Origin: a virus
Strand: one strand, 5' to 3'
IMG/VR virus record: IMGVR_UViG_3300029319_000098
Location: 1 to 45,952 of that record
DNA length: 45,952 nucleotides
Positions 1 through 7,466 of the stretch are shown one piece after another. Within the stretch, counting starts at the first letter, position 1. Each line of letters starts with the position of its first letter. Made by a program: the position numbers and the translations under genes. Below the pieces are notes generated by a model, which saw only the letters and a list, made by a program, of their open reading frames with translations, made no database searches and had not been told where the DNA came from.

Positions 1-948
1 AGTACACCTCACGCTATGTCTGAGTTTTATAGTTATGACCACGATTTAGCAGGTACATCTTGGAGTGTTGTAGATAACACTGGATTAGACTTACAAGAAT
101 TACCTGGTCAGACTGACGAATCTAATAAAGATGCACAGATGACTGTATCTAATGGTAGTGGTGGTACAAGTTTGTCTTTATCAACAACTGGTGGACCATT
201 TGGTACATTTACAATGGCTACATCTGATAGTGGAGACCCAGGTTTTAATGGTACAGGTAATAGTGGTACAGGATTTATAAGTGTATCATCATCAAATAGT
301 AATAGTTTATTTACTGGACATAATTCAGGTACAAGATTTATTAGAACTAGGTGGGCACACTCGCCTTCTAATAAAGACGGTACAGGAGCATATACATTGA
401 CACTGACTAATAATAGTGTTAGTGCAACTATTACAGGAGATATTAATTTTGCTGGTGGTCAATTTGGTTTTTGTATTTATGAAAACATACCAGTTAATTT
501 AAAAGAAGGAACTGCAAACATACACGAATTAAATATTGGTGATATGATTATGTCTTATAACTGGGAGACTGGACAAGAAGAAGAAGTTGAGATACTACAA
601 ATAGAAAAAAGATTACACGATAACTTGTATAAAATTATGTTATCAGACCCTAATGATGAAACAGAGGGAGAAGAATTAAAAGAATTAATACTTACACAAG
701 ACCACCCAGTATATAAACAAGACGGTACTATGGTATCTGATGACCCAGATAAAGCTAAAGATAATTATAATTTAGATTCAGCTGCTATACAACCTAATGA
801 TTTACTAAAAATATTAGACGGTAAGTATTATGCACAAGTACACAGATTAGAAGGATTTCCAAAGAAACATTGGACATATACAATATTAACAAGTAACAAG
901 AACTTTTATGCAAACGGTGTATTAGTTCACTCAGAAATAGGGGATTAA
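1..948 (+). CDS. Tail-associated protein with C-terminal Hint domain (5' partial)
   Basis: The frame is open to the left edge, and the first codons (STPHAMSEFYSY) align with the inside of the protein at 45,271, so the true start lies outside the window. Numbering from the first internal Met (nt 16), residues 1-150 match the paralogue's glycine/serine/threonine-rich beta domain, including TNNSVS near 131-136. A Hint (hedgehog/intein) domain follows: Cys153 opens block A and leads to NIGD at 173-176, block B reads LTQDHPVY at 226-233 (Thr227, His230), and the last block is NFYANGVLVHS at 296-306. Intein families splice through a C-terminal Asn and a Cys/Ser/Thr extein. Here the protein stops seven residues after VL with no Asn, so cleavage or transesterification at Cys153 is likelier than splicing. 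The role in the virion is inferred from context. Confidence 0.75.
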   Translation, partial: STPHAMSEFYSYDHDLAGTSWSVVDNTGLDLQELPGQTDESNKDAQMTVSNGSGGTSLSLSTTGGPFGTFTMATSDSGDPGFNGTGNSGTGFISVSSSNSNSLFTGHNSGTRFIRTRWAHSPSNKDGTGAYTLTLTNNSVSATITGDINFAGGQFGFCIYENIPVNLKEGTANIHELNIGDMIMSYNWETGQEEEVEILQIEKRLHDNLYKIMLSDPNDETEGEELKELILTQDHPVYKQDGTMVSDDPDKAKDNYNLDSAAIQPNDLLKILDGKYYAQVHRLEGFPKKHWTYTILTSNKNFYANGVLVHSEIGD

Positions 949-949
949 A

Positions 950-1057
950 ATGTACGGAAAAAGAAAAGGTATGGGTAGAAAACCTAAGAAAAAACGTAAT
1001 ATGAAAAAAACACGTCAAGGTAATGGACGTGGTACAAAGAAAAAGTATAGGAGATAA
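950..1057 (+). CDS. 35-residue lysine/arginine-rich protein
   Basis: A short ORF begins MYGKRKGMG and ends KKKYRR. More than half of its residues are Lys, Arg or Gly. It starts two bases after the stop of the Hint-domain gene and ends two bases before the next start. It belongs to a run of very small basic proteins between 0.9 and 2.7 kb on the same strand as the virion genes. A nucleic-acid-associated virion protein is a guess from charge; no domain is recognised. Confidence 0.6.
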   Translation: MYGKRKGMGRKPKKKRNMKKTRQGNGRGTKKKYRR

Positions 1058-1059
1058 TA

Positions 1060-1356
1060 ATGGACGTAGGTAAAGATACTAAATTTACACTATCTATTGA
1101 AACAGCTGTCAGTATACTTGTAACTGTGGGTATGATTATTGGTATGTGGTATTCATTACAAGCAGAAATAGAACTAGCTAAAGAATTACCAGAACCAGAG
1201 GTATCACGTATGGAGTATGACTTAAAAGACCAAATGATACGTGATTCTATATTAAACACAGAGGGTAAAGTAGATAAGCTTGAAGAAAAAGTAGATGATA
1301 TTAAAGAAGATACTAGAGCTATTACAGAAACTCTTATAGATATGAATAACAAATAA
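1060..1356 (+). CDS. Membrane protein with coiled coil, possible lysis-related
   Basis: The 98-residue protein has one transmembrane segment at about residues 15-33 (ETAVSILVTVGMIIGMW), then a charged heptad-like region at about 58-95 (KVDKLEEKVDDIKEDTRAI). A GGAG ribosome site lies seven bases before the ATG. A single membrane anchor followed by a coiled coil recalls phage holin/spanin accessory proteins, but no family is certain. Its stop codon overlaps the start of a second small membrane ORF. Confidence 0.7.
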   Translation: MDVGKDTKFTLSIETAVSILVTVGMIIGMWYSLQAEIELAKELPEPEVSRMEYDLKDQMIRDSILNTEGKVDKLEEKVDDIKEDTRAITETLIDMNNK

Positions 1357-1454
1357 TGAGGTTTACAGATGAACAACAGATTTATATCATACTTGGTATT
1401 AATGCTCTTCTCATCGCTATCTTGGCTGCACTCACAATCAGTCAACTTAACTAG
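1356..1454 (+). CDS. 32-residue single-span membrane peptide overlapping the next gene
   Basis: This ORF starts in a TAATG overlap with the previous stop. It encodes MRFTDEQQIYIILG followed by an uninterrupted hydrophobic stretch (INALLIAILAALTI), a good single membrane helix. It overlaps the first 86 bases of the thioredoxin-like gene at 1369 in another frame. The coupling and clean hydrophobic pattern favour a real gene, but it has no strong ribosome site and may be chance overlap with a signal-peptide-coding region. Confidence 0.45.
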   Translation: MRFTDEQQIYIILGINALLIAILAALTISQLN

Positions 1455-1752
1455 TTTTCAAGAAATACAAGCACTGAATATGCAAGAGTGCTCAGTAGTG
1501 CAAGTAAATGCTTCTTGGAATTTTAAAAATAGAGTAAAGATAGAAAAACTTGCTGACCTTTGTTACGTAGCAGAAATAGATTTAAGTAATAAAACTATAG
1601 GTGCTGTAGTACAGAAAGAGTGGGGTATTAAAGTAGTACCTACTATTATAATTCTTAAAGAAGGTAAAGAAGTTATGAGATATGAACCTGGTATTAGTAT
1701 GAGGTTTGATGAAAAAGAAGTATTTGATAAGATTAAGAAAGAAATCAGATGA
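1369..1752 (+). CDS. Exported thioredoxin-fold protein
   Basis: The 127-residue protein starts with a signal-peptide-like stretch (SYLVLMLFSSLSWLHS, about 7-22). The rest follows thioredoxin order: a VVQVNASWN strand-loop (about 43-51) where the CxxC site normally lies, then DLSNKTIGAVVQKEWGIKVVPTIIIL with the conserved cis-Pro in KVVPT, then KEGKEVMRYEPG. The CxxC redox pair is absent, so it is probably not a dithiol oxidoreductase. Two Cys at about 42 and 65 remain. GAGG precedes the ATG. It overlaps the 1356 ORF upstream and the 1749 ORF downstream (ATGA). Confidence 0.65.
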   Translation: MNNRFISYLVLMLFSSLSWLHSQSVNLTSFQEIQALNMQECSVVQVNASWNFKNRVKIEKLADLCYVAEIDLSNKTIGAVVQKEWGIKVVPTIIILKEGKEVMRYEPGISMRFDEKEVFDKIKKEIR

Positions 1753-1862
1753 TTAAAGTAACTAAATTATCTGGTAAGAGACGAAAGTATAATTTAAATG
1801 GCAAGAAAAAAAAGAAAAGCAAAAAGAAAAAGCTCAGGAAAAAAACCAAATCCTACAAATAA
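1749..1862 (+). CDS. 37-residue lysine-rich ORF nested with the next gene
   Basis: It starts in an ATGA overlap with the thioredoxin-like stop: MIKVTKLSGKRRKYNLNGK, then an almost pure Lys/Arg tail ending TKSYK. It shares 65 bases with the 1798 gene in another frame. The A-rich DNA is basic in both frames, so the overlap could be genuine dual coding or by-product. No ribosome site beyond a weak AAGAAA is visible. Confidence 0.4.
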   Translation: MIKVTKLSGKRRKYNLNGKKKKKSKKKKLRKKTKSYK

Positions 1863-1980
1863 AGCACTATACTCTAGAGTAAAAGCAGCAGCAAAAAGAA
1901 AGTTTAAGGTTTATCCTTCTGCTTATGCTAATGCTTGGTTGGTTCGTGAATATAAAAAACGTGGTGGTAGATATAGCTAA
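1798..1980 (+). CDS. Small basic phage protein (YPSAYANAW type)
   Basis: The 60-residue protein has a Lys/Arg-rich N-terminus (1-20) followed by a conserved-looking helical module: NKALYSRVKAAAKRKFKVYP, then SAYANAWLVREYKKRGGRY. From memory, the pattern of basic residues followed by YPSAYANAW recurs in small proteins of marine phages and environmental viral contigs; function is unknown. It ends in a TAATG overlap with the next gene, so the two are probably translationally coupled. Confidence 0.7.
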   Translation: MARKKRKAKRKSSGKKPNPTNKALYSRVKAAAKRKFKVYPSAYANAWLVREYKKRGGRYS

Positions 1981-2264
1981 TGGCTTACAAAGGTGGTTTA
2001 ACTAAGTGGTTTAAAGAAAACTGGGTAGACATTGGTGCACCTAAGAAAGGTGGAGGCTACAAAAAATGTGGTAGGTCTAAATTAAAAGCCGATAAAAAAA
2101 GAAAATACCCTAAGTGTGTACCAGCTGCAAAAGCTGCTCGTATGACTAAATCACAAATAAGAAGTGCAGTAAGTAGAAAGAGAGCAAGAGCACAGGGTGT
2201 AGGTGGTAAACCTACAAATGTAAAAACATTTGCTAAAAAAACTAATAATAAAAAGAGGAGATAA
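1980..2264 (+). CDS. Small basic protein with KCGR/KYPKCVPAAKA motif
   Basis: The 94-residue protein has an N-terminal GLTKWFKENWVDIGAPKKGG segment, then KKCGRSK, KYPKCVPAAKAARMT, and a basic tail. This motif order recurs, from memory, in small phage proteins of unknown function; I believe a DUF exists (DUF5872 comes to mind) but could not check it. The two Cys in similar contexts (about residues 30 and 46) could bind metal together. It is coupled by TAATG to the preceding gene. Confidence 0.72.
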   Translation: MAYKGGLTKWFKENWVDIGAPKKGGGYKKCGRSKLKADKKRKYPKCVPAAKAARMTKSQIRSAVSRKRARAQGVGGKPTNVKTFAKKTNNKKRR

Positions 2265-2267
2265 GTT

Positions 2268-2378
2268 ATGCCAAAACATACCAAAAGAAAGATGAAGAAG
2301 AAGAAAAACGGTTTAACTAAAAAGCAAAAGACTTTACCAAAGTTTTTACAAAAAGCAATATTAAAAAAGAAAAAGTAA
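2268..2378 (+). CDS. 36-residue lysine-rich peptide
   Basis: The ORF reads MPKHTKRKMKKKKNGL, continues with Lys-rich repeats and ends KKKK. An AAGAGGAG ribosome site precedes the ATG and the stop overlaps the next start (TAATG). It is another member of the basic micro-protein cluster; no function can be assigned. Confidence 0.55.
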   Translation: MPKHTKRKMKKKKNGLTKKQKTLPKFLQKAILKKKK

Positions 2379-2680
2379 TGCCAGTAAAAAGAAAAAGTAA
2401 AAGAGACCCAAGGTTAAAAAGAGCAGGTGTATCAGGTTATAATAAACCTAAACGTACACCTAATCACCCTAAAAAATCTCATATAGTTGTAGCAAAAGAG
2501 GGCAGTAAAATAAAGACTATAAGATTTGGGCAACAAGGAGCTAAGACTGCTGGTAAACCAAAAGCAGGAGAGTCTCGAAGAACTAAAATGAAACGTAAAA
2601 GTTTCAAAGCAAGACATAGAAGAAACATAGCTAAGGGTAAGATGAGTGCAGCTTACTGGGCTAATAAAGTTAAATGGTAA
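2378..2680 (+). CDS. Basic virion-associated protein (GYNKPKRTPNHP family)
   Basis: The 100-residue, strongly basic protein has a core reading SGYNKPKRTPNHPKKSH (about 19-35), then IKTIRFGQQGAKTAGKPKAG and a C-terminal KSFKARHRRNIAKGKMSAAY. The same GYNKPKRTP segment begins the truncated gene at the right edge (45,894), so the phage has two copies. From memory, similar KMSAAYWAN-ended proteins occur in marine phages. The genomic position among virion genes suggests a DNA-binding or structural role; that is inference. Confidence 0.72.
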   Translation: MPVKRKSKRDPRLKRAGVSGYNKPKRTPNHPKKSHIVVAKEGSKIKTIRFGQQGAKTAGKPKAGESRRTKMKRKSFKARHRRNIAKGKMSAAYWANKVKW

Positions 2681-2690
2681 GGAGAATAAA

Positions 2691-2843
2691 ATGAATATAG
2701 TAGTAAGTAAATTGTTAACAAGTTTGTTAAGTGAAAAAATTCTTAAGGCTGTGTTATTAAAACTTGGTGAATATTTCATTAAGAAATCAGAAAATAAACT
2801 AGATGATGAAATCTGGGCTGAAGTTAAAAAAGCATTAAAGTAA
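2691..2843 (+). CDS. 50-residue amphipathic protein
   Basis: I chose the ATG at 2691 because GGAG lies six bases upstream; an upstream in-frame start at 2646 lies inside the previous gene. The product (MNIVVSKLLTSLLSEKILKA, ending AEVKKALK) has a moderately hydrophobic N-terminal helix and an acidic/basic C-terminal helix. It might be a small membrane-active lysis peptide, but no family is recognised. Confidence 0.6.
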   Translation: MNIVVSKLLTSLLSEKILKAVLLKLGEYFIKKSENKLDDEIWAEVKKALK

Positions 2844-2854
2844 AGGAGAAGAAA

Positions 2855-2890
2855 ATGAACTGCGAGTGTAATTGCTGTGGAGGTTGTTAA
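2855..2890 (+). CDS. 11-residue cysteine-rich micro-ORF
   Basis: The peptide is MNCECNCCGGC, with five Cys in eleven residues. A good ribosome site (AAAGGAGAAG) lies just upstream. The stop overlaps the ATG of the 2890 gene in TAATG, as most neighbouring genes overlap. It could be a tiny metal-binding or redox peptide, or a leader peptide controlling translation of the large tail gene. It lies below normal gene-calling length, so confidence rests on the ribosome site and composition. Confidence 0.5.
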   Translation: MNCECNCCGGC

Positions 2891-5064
2891 TGCCTAAACA
2901 GGCTATTAGCATTAAGTCTTTTGATAAAGGATTTATAGATAAAATATCTCAACGTGATTTAACACCTGGTACATTAGCAGAAGCTAAAAATGTAGATGTT
3001 AGTGTGCAAGGTGTTATTAAAAATGGAGACGGATTTTCTGCTGCAGATGCAACATTAACTTCTGGCTCTGGAGGTACAGCTATATCTAATGCAAACCTAT
3101 CCCTGTTGCCAGGGTATGGGATTTTTACGTTCAAATCTGATGTAGCACCTAAATCAAGCAAGAGCTCTGGTGAACACTTAGTATATACTAGTGGTACAGG
3201 TAAAGTATTTATTAATGACTCTGCTTCATCATCAGGCAGTTCAACACTAATAGAGTTTGATAGTGCTGCTGACATAGGTTCTAATGTAAAAGCTGTATAT
3301 TATTATGCAGACGGTGGATTAAGAATATCTTCTACAAACTTTGAAGGTAATACTGATACAAGAAAACAAGCATTTATTAGACAATCAAGAAGTGATAGTA
3401 ACACTATGTATAATACTACGCTTGGTGATAATATGCACTTATTTACTAGTGGATTAGCTGCACCTGTAGTTGGTACATTTACACAATTTACACCAGCTAC
3501 ACCAGACGCAACTTCAAACGGAAGTACAGTAGCTAATGATATTGGTTTAGGTATAGCAGCAGTAGGTACAGACGGACTGTGGCAACCAGGTAATTACGCA
3601 ATAGGTCTTAGCTATGTGTATCACAACAATCAAGAATCTTTAATTACAAATTGGAGTTCTAACTTAGATATTACAGAAGGTCAATATCCTATAATACAAA
3701 TATCAATAGATGATGACGTATTAGATACAGCTACACAAGAAAAGTTTATACAAGGTATGAGAGTATATCTTAGAAACTTAACTGCAGGTGATGAAGAATA
3801 TGTATTGCTAATTGATGTAGACTTTGAACAAGGTTCTAGAATATCTTTGACTGACGAGTTTGATGCTTTTGCTGCTAAAACAGATTATGTAATAACAGAT
3901 GATTCTAGAAATGACGAGTCTGATACTACAGCTTATGAAGTAAAACAAGCAAACATAGAAACATATTCTACTATAAATGGTTTTGCACCTAATGAACACG
4001 CTATACATTTTTACAATGATACGTTTGGATATAAGACAGCAGTAGTAGCTAATCAAAGAGCTTTTGTAGGTAATGTAAAGTATAAAGACGCTGTTAATAA
4101 AACAAAAATTATGGGAGATAGAATACAATATAGCCCTACATTAAGATATGATACATTTCCACAAACATACTTCATAGACATTGGGGCTAATGACGGAGAT
4201 GAGATTGTAAAATTATTAGAATTTAGAGATAGATTATTCGTCTATAAAAAGAATAAACTATTTATTATAAACATATCTTCTAACACAGATGCTGGCTGGT
4301 ATCTTGAAGGAGAGTTTTTAAATCGTGGTGTAACTAATCCTAATGCTGTTATCAAAACAGACATAGGTATTATATGGGCTAATGAGCACGGACTGTTTGC
4401 ATTTTCTAGAGGTATACAAAAACTTTCAGAGTTTATAAAAGAGGAAACTTGGAGAACAAATCTTGATAATGATAATATTATGGTAGGCTTTGTTCCAAAA
4501 AGAAATCAAGTATTAGTTGTAAAAGATTGTGGTAATGTTGCAGACGCTGGATATATTTATGATTTACAAACAAAATCTTTTGTAAACATAGATGAAGATA
4601 ATGTTCTTAGTATGGGTGGTGCAGCAGATAATAGACCTATAAGTAATTTTATATTATTAAATAATGAATTGTGTACTTTTGTAGATGATACATTAAACAG
4701 TGATAACAATAATAAACTTAAGTTCTTTGATGTTGATACAAATGTTTCTCAATCTATAGATATTCAAACACCAGCTTTTACACAAGGTGGAGAATCAGTA
4801 GATAAAAAATATTATTCTGTATATGTGACATATCAAAACAATGGTTCAGGATTACAACTCAAAGCAAAATATAATGACACTACGTATGATGATATATTTA
4901 CTGGTAGTAATTTATTAAACTCAAGTTCATTGATTACTCAAGAGTATGTAATAACAACACCAGTATTTAAAAAATCTATACAACTACAAATAGTAGGAAC
5001 TACAGCAACAGATTTTGAATTACAAGATATAACTATTGTAGCTAGAGCTAAGGGAGTTAGATAG
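2890..5064 (+). CDS. Large tail protein, possible podoviral nozzle/stabilisation type
   Basis: The start is the ATG at 2890, overlapping the micro-ORF stop; an upstream in-frame start at 2872 lies inside that ORF. The 724-residue protein opens FDKGFIDKISQRDLTPGTLAEAKNVDV. It later has alternating strand-rich segments such as LLEFRDRLFVYKKNKLFII, IGIIWANEHGLFAFSRG and MVGFVPKRNQVLVVKD, which resemble propeller blades. Podoviral tail nozzle and stabilisation proteins (P22 gp10, T7 gp12) have propeller folds, and the family opening about assigning values to a list of features is common in marine phages. The exact role is inferred. Confidence 0.65.
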   Translation: MPKQAISIKSFDKGFIDKISQRDLTPGTLAEAKNVDVSVQGVIKNGDGFSAADATLTSGSGGTAISNANLSLLPGYGIFTFKSDVAPKSSKSSGEHLVYTSGTGKVFINDSASSSGSSTLIEFDSAADIGSNVKAVYYYADGGLRISSTNFEGNTDTRKQAFIRQSRSDSNTMYNTTLGDNMHLFTSGLAAPVVGTFTQFTPATPDATSNGSTVANDIGLGIAAVGTDGLWQPGNYAIGLSYVYHNNQESLITNWSSNLDITEGQYPIIQISIDDDVLDTATQEKFIQGMRVYLRNLTAGDEEYVLLIDVDFEQGSRISLTDEFDAFAAKTDYVITDDSRNDESDTTAYEVKQANIETYSTINGFAPNEHAIHFYNDTFGYKTAVVANQRAFVGNVKYKDAVNKTKIMGDRIQYSPTLRYDTFPQTYFIDIGANDGDEIVKLLEFRDRLFVYKKNKLFIINISSNTDAGWYLEGEFLNRGVTNPNAVIKTDIGIIWANEHGLFAFSRGIQKLSEFIKEETWRTNLDNDNIMVGFVPKRNQVLVVKDCGNVADAGYIYDLQTKSFVNIDEDNVLSMGGAADNRPISNFILLNNELCTFVDDTLNSDNNNKLKFFDVDTNVSQSIDIQTPAFTQGGESVDKKYYSVYVTYQNNGSGLQLKAKYNDTTYDDIFTGSNLLNSSSLITQEYVITTPVFKKSIQLQIVGTTATDFELQDITIVARAKGVR

Positions 5065-5432
5065 TGAGAACTAAAGCAACACACGCAGCAGGTACAAGTA
5101 AAGTGCTCAGAAAAGGAGCAGTGAGCACCAATGGTATGAAAAATGGTGAAGAAATATTACAATACCACAACGGTAAACTAAAAGTAATTAGAAAAGAATT
5201 TGGTAAACTATTTGAAATGGAATACAAAAGAGCTGACCATAGAGAGTTAGAAACTTTTGCAAAGTTTTCAGATGTTAAAAGACCACAAAAAAATGCTATA
5301 AAAGTTATCAAAGAAGGTGTAAGAATAGCAGACGACAGAAAATTATTTGCTACACTGCCAGATACATCAGAAGCACAAGCTGAAACAGGAGAAGCAGTAG
5401 TATCTAGTGGTAACATTTTACCAAAACCATAG
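5064..5432 (+). CDS. Hypothetical virion-region protein
   Basis: The 122-residue protein starts at a GTG that overlaps the previous TAG stop. It reads MRTKATHAAGTSKVLRKGAV and is Lys-rich in the middle, then acidic and Ala-rich at the end. No domain is recognised. It lies between the tail protein and the first ejection-type protein, in the same operon. A 54-base AT-rich gap follows with no clear structure. Confidence 0.65.
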   Translation: MRTKATHAAGTSKVLRKGAVSTNGMKNGEEILQYHNGKLKVIRKEFGKLFEMEYKRADHRELETFAKFSDVKRPQKNAIKVIKEGVRIADDRKLFATLPDTSEAQAETGEAVVSSGNILPKP

Positions 5433-5486
5433 ATTATAGTAGAAATGAAGACAAGTATATTTATAAATTAAAGAGGGATTACAATT

Positions 5487-6650
5487 ATGTACGGAAAGTC
5501 ACCAGGACAACAGGCAGTAGAAGACTATACTCTAGTACAACTAGAGGCAGATAGTGCTATGTCCGAAGCAAGATTCGACACAGCTACTGAAGGACTAAGA
5601 AGTGAAGGTATAATCAGAGGCTATCTAAACGATTTTAGAAAAGACGCAGCAGCAGCTTTGGCTAGGCTTAATAAAAAGAAAAAAGGAACAGGAATAGGTA
5701 GATTAGTCGGTGGACTTGTTGGTACAGGTATAGCTCTTGCAAACCCTGCTTTGGGTTTAGCAGCAAGAGCAGCGTTACCAGCAGCTGGTAGTTTATTAGG
5801 TGGAGCAGCAGCAGGTGGATTTAAAGATGTAAAAGTAAACCTTCCTGATAGAGTAAGAGACAAATTAGTTTTTTTAAAAAGCAAAGAAAAAGACGCTTAT
5901 CAACAAGCAGAAGAATTTGAAGCTGCTATAAAACAATCTGATACAGACTTTGAACAAATGCAAGTTATAAAATCTGGAACATCTTTTATAACAAATCTTG
6001 GAACACAAGCTATTTTAGATAATATGAAACTAAATGTTCCAGTAGGTGAAGGTGCTGATGCTATAACTAAAGATGTATCTTTTGCAGAAGCTAGAAAAAT
6101 TTTAGGTGATGATTACAAATTTATAGACTACATAGGAGACGTGCTTACAGTATCAGCAGGTGGAAAGCCAGAAGATACAATAGGTGCTCTTTCAGGAAAA
6201 CTTACAGAAGCAACAAAAGCTGCAGCAAGAGATGATGTATCAACTGTTATAAAAACTGCTACTGATACTAGAACTGCTACTGATACTAGATTTGTAGAAG
6301 GTACTAGATTTGTAGAAGGTATAGGTTATACAGATATTCCAACTCTTGAGTTATCTGACATTTATGAAGAAGTACCAAATGGGTTGTTAAATTTAAATGA
6401 GGAGCAAAGAGATTTAGCTTTAAAAGGTTTAGATAAATTAAGAGGTGGAAGAGAGAACTTTAGTCTTCTTGATAGTTATTTAGAACGTGTACTAGCATTT
6501 GACGACAGGTATAGATTTAATAATATTGAAGGATATTTTGACGGTGCTCCTGATTATGTTAAAGGTGAATATAGCACCCTCCTAAGTGTAACACCTCGTA
6601 TTTTAGATGAATACGATTTTGACGCACTAATAAAGGCAGGGTTAGAGTAA
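5487..6650 (+). CDS. Internal virion / DNA-ejection protein candidate
   Basis: The 387-residue protein has an acidic helical N-terminus, a Lys patch (KKKKGTG about residues 62-68), then a glycine/alanine-rich hydrophobic stretch (about 70-110) that could insert in a membrane. Podoviral ejection proteins combine such Ala/Gly-rich segments with long helices. Residues about 257-280 are four hexapeptide repeats. It is followed by three more genes of the same character, ending with a 1,665-residue protein. The stop overlaps the next ATG (TAATGG). Confidence 0.6.
   Translation: MYGKSPGQQAVEDYTLVQLEADSAMSEARFDTATEGLRSEGIIRGYLNDFRKDAAAALARLNKKKKGTGIGRLVGGLVGTGIALANPALGLAARAALPAAGSLLGGAAAGGFKDVKVNLPDRVRDKLVFLKSKEKDAYQQAEEFEAAIKQSDTDFEQMQVIKSGTSFITNLGTQAILDNMKLNVPVGEGADAITKDVSFAEARKILGDDYKFIDYIGDVLTVSAGGKPEDTIGALSGKLTEATKAAARDDVSTVIKTATDTRTATDTRFVEGTRFVEGIGYTDIPTLELSDIYEEVPNGLLNLNEEQRDLALKGLDKLRGGRENFSLLDSYLERVLAFDDRYRFNNIEGYFDGAPDYVKGEYSTLLSVTPRILDEYDFDALIKAGLE
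6255..6326 (+). repeat. Four 18-bp tandem repeats inside an ejection-protein gene
   Basis: Two exact copies of ACTGCTACTGATACTAGA (6255-6272, 6273-6290) are followed by TTTGTAGAAGGTACTAGA (6291-6308) and a diverged copy. The encoded hexapeptides are TATDTR, TATDTR, FVEGTR, FVEGIG. The unit keeps frame and shares the ACTAGA end, so it looks like in-frame expansion of a linker by slippage or unequal recombination. Confidence 0.85.
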
Positions 6651-7450
6651 TGGCTATAAAACCTTTTAAAATGCCAGACGTAGATGCTGCTTTCAAACAA
6701 TTAAATCCAAATCAAGTTGCACCAGGTAATGCTGCTGGACTTGGTTCTGGTAATTTATTAGGGCAACCAAACCCAGTAACTGCAGAAACTTTTACTATGC
6801 CAAACCTTGTACCTGACCCAATAATAGGAGATGAACCTACAGGGGGCACAACATATGGAGACCCAGATGTAAACGGAGGTATGGGTGGTGAAGAAGATGA
6901 AACTGCAACAGAGCAACCTGGACAAACACCTTTAGAATTATTACAATCTTTCTTTCCTGATGCAGATGTAGCTGAATTAGAGAAGCTTACTCGATTCGTG
7001 TCTGTAATCCCACAAGACATCTATGATGCAGCTGACGCTGATAATGAAATGTATCAGCTTATGCGTCAGGAAAGAACAGCACAGCTTGAAAGTGCAAGAG
7101 ATATGTCAGAGTCTTTGTTAAGAGATTCTTTATTTAGAAACTTAGAGCAAGCAAGAGGTATGGAGGGTAAGAGAGGTTTTGCTTTAGGTAGAAATATATA
7201 TGGTGATGTAAGTGACCAGGCAGCAACAAGATTTATGGGTGTACAATCTGATTTTGGTAGAGGTTTATATAATATAAATGAAGAAATACTAGGTCGTGTA
7301 AGAAGTGCACGTCAATATCTATCAAGTTTAGAAGCAAGACAAAGAGGGGACTTAATAAAGTTAGCAGACTTAGCTGATTTATTTGACCCTAAAGATGACG
7401 ATAACCAATTCGAAGGTTCAGATGACCAAGATGATTACGAACCAAGATAA
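6650..7450 (+). CDS. Virion/ejection-region protein with acidic tail
   Basis: The 266-residue protein has a Pro/Gly/Asn-rich N-terminal half (PNLVPDPIIGDEPTGGT) and a helical C-terminal half rich in Glu, Arg and Leu (about 130-245), ending in an acidic tail DDDNQFEGSDDQDD. It is coupled by overlap to the preceding gene. By size and position it resembles a small ejection or internal core protein; no family was recognised. Confidence 0.6.
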   Translation: MAIKPFKMPDVDAAFKQLNPNQVAPGNAAGLGSGNLLGQPNPVTAETFTMPNLVPDPIIGDEPTGGTTYGDPDVNGGMGGEEDETATEQPGQTPLELLQSFFPDADVAELEKLTRFVSVIPQDIYDAADADNEMYQLMRQERTAQLESARDMSESLLRDSLFRNLEQARGMEGKRGFALGRNIYGDVSDQAATRFMGVQSDFGRGLYNINEEILGRVRSARQYLSSLEARQRGDLIKLADLADLFDPKDDDNQFEGSDDQDDYEPR

Positions 7451-7466
7451 TAAACAGGATTAAAAA

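Noticed and set aside
984-1445. Minus-strand frame of 153 codons opposite small plus-strand genes
   Set aside because: It is antisense to several coupled genes, is Ser/Ile-rich, and lacks a start signal.
3808-4128. Minus-strand frame within the tail gene
   Set aside because: Its Ile/Cys/Tyr-rich composition is that of an antisense shadow.
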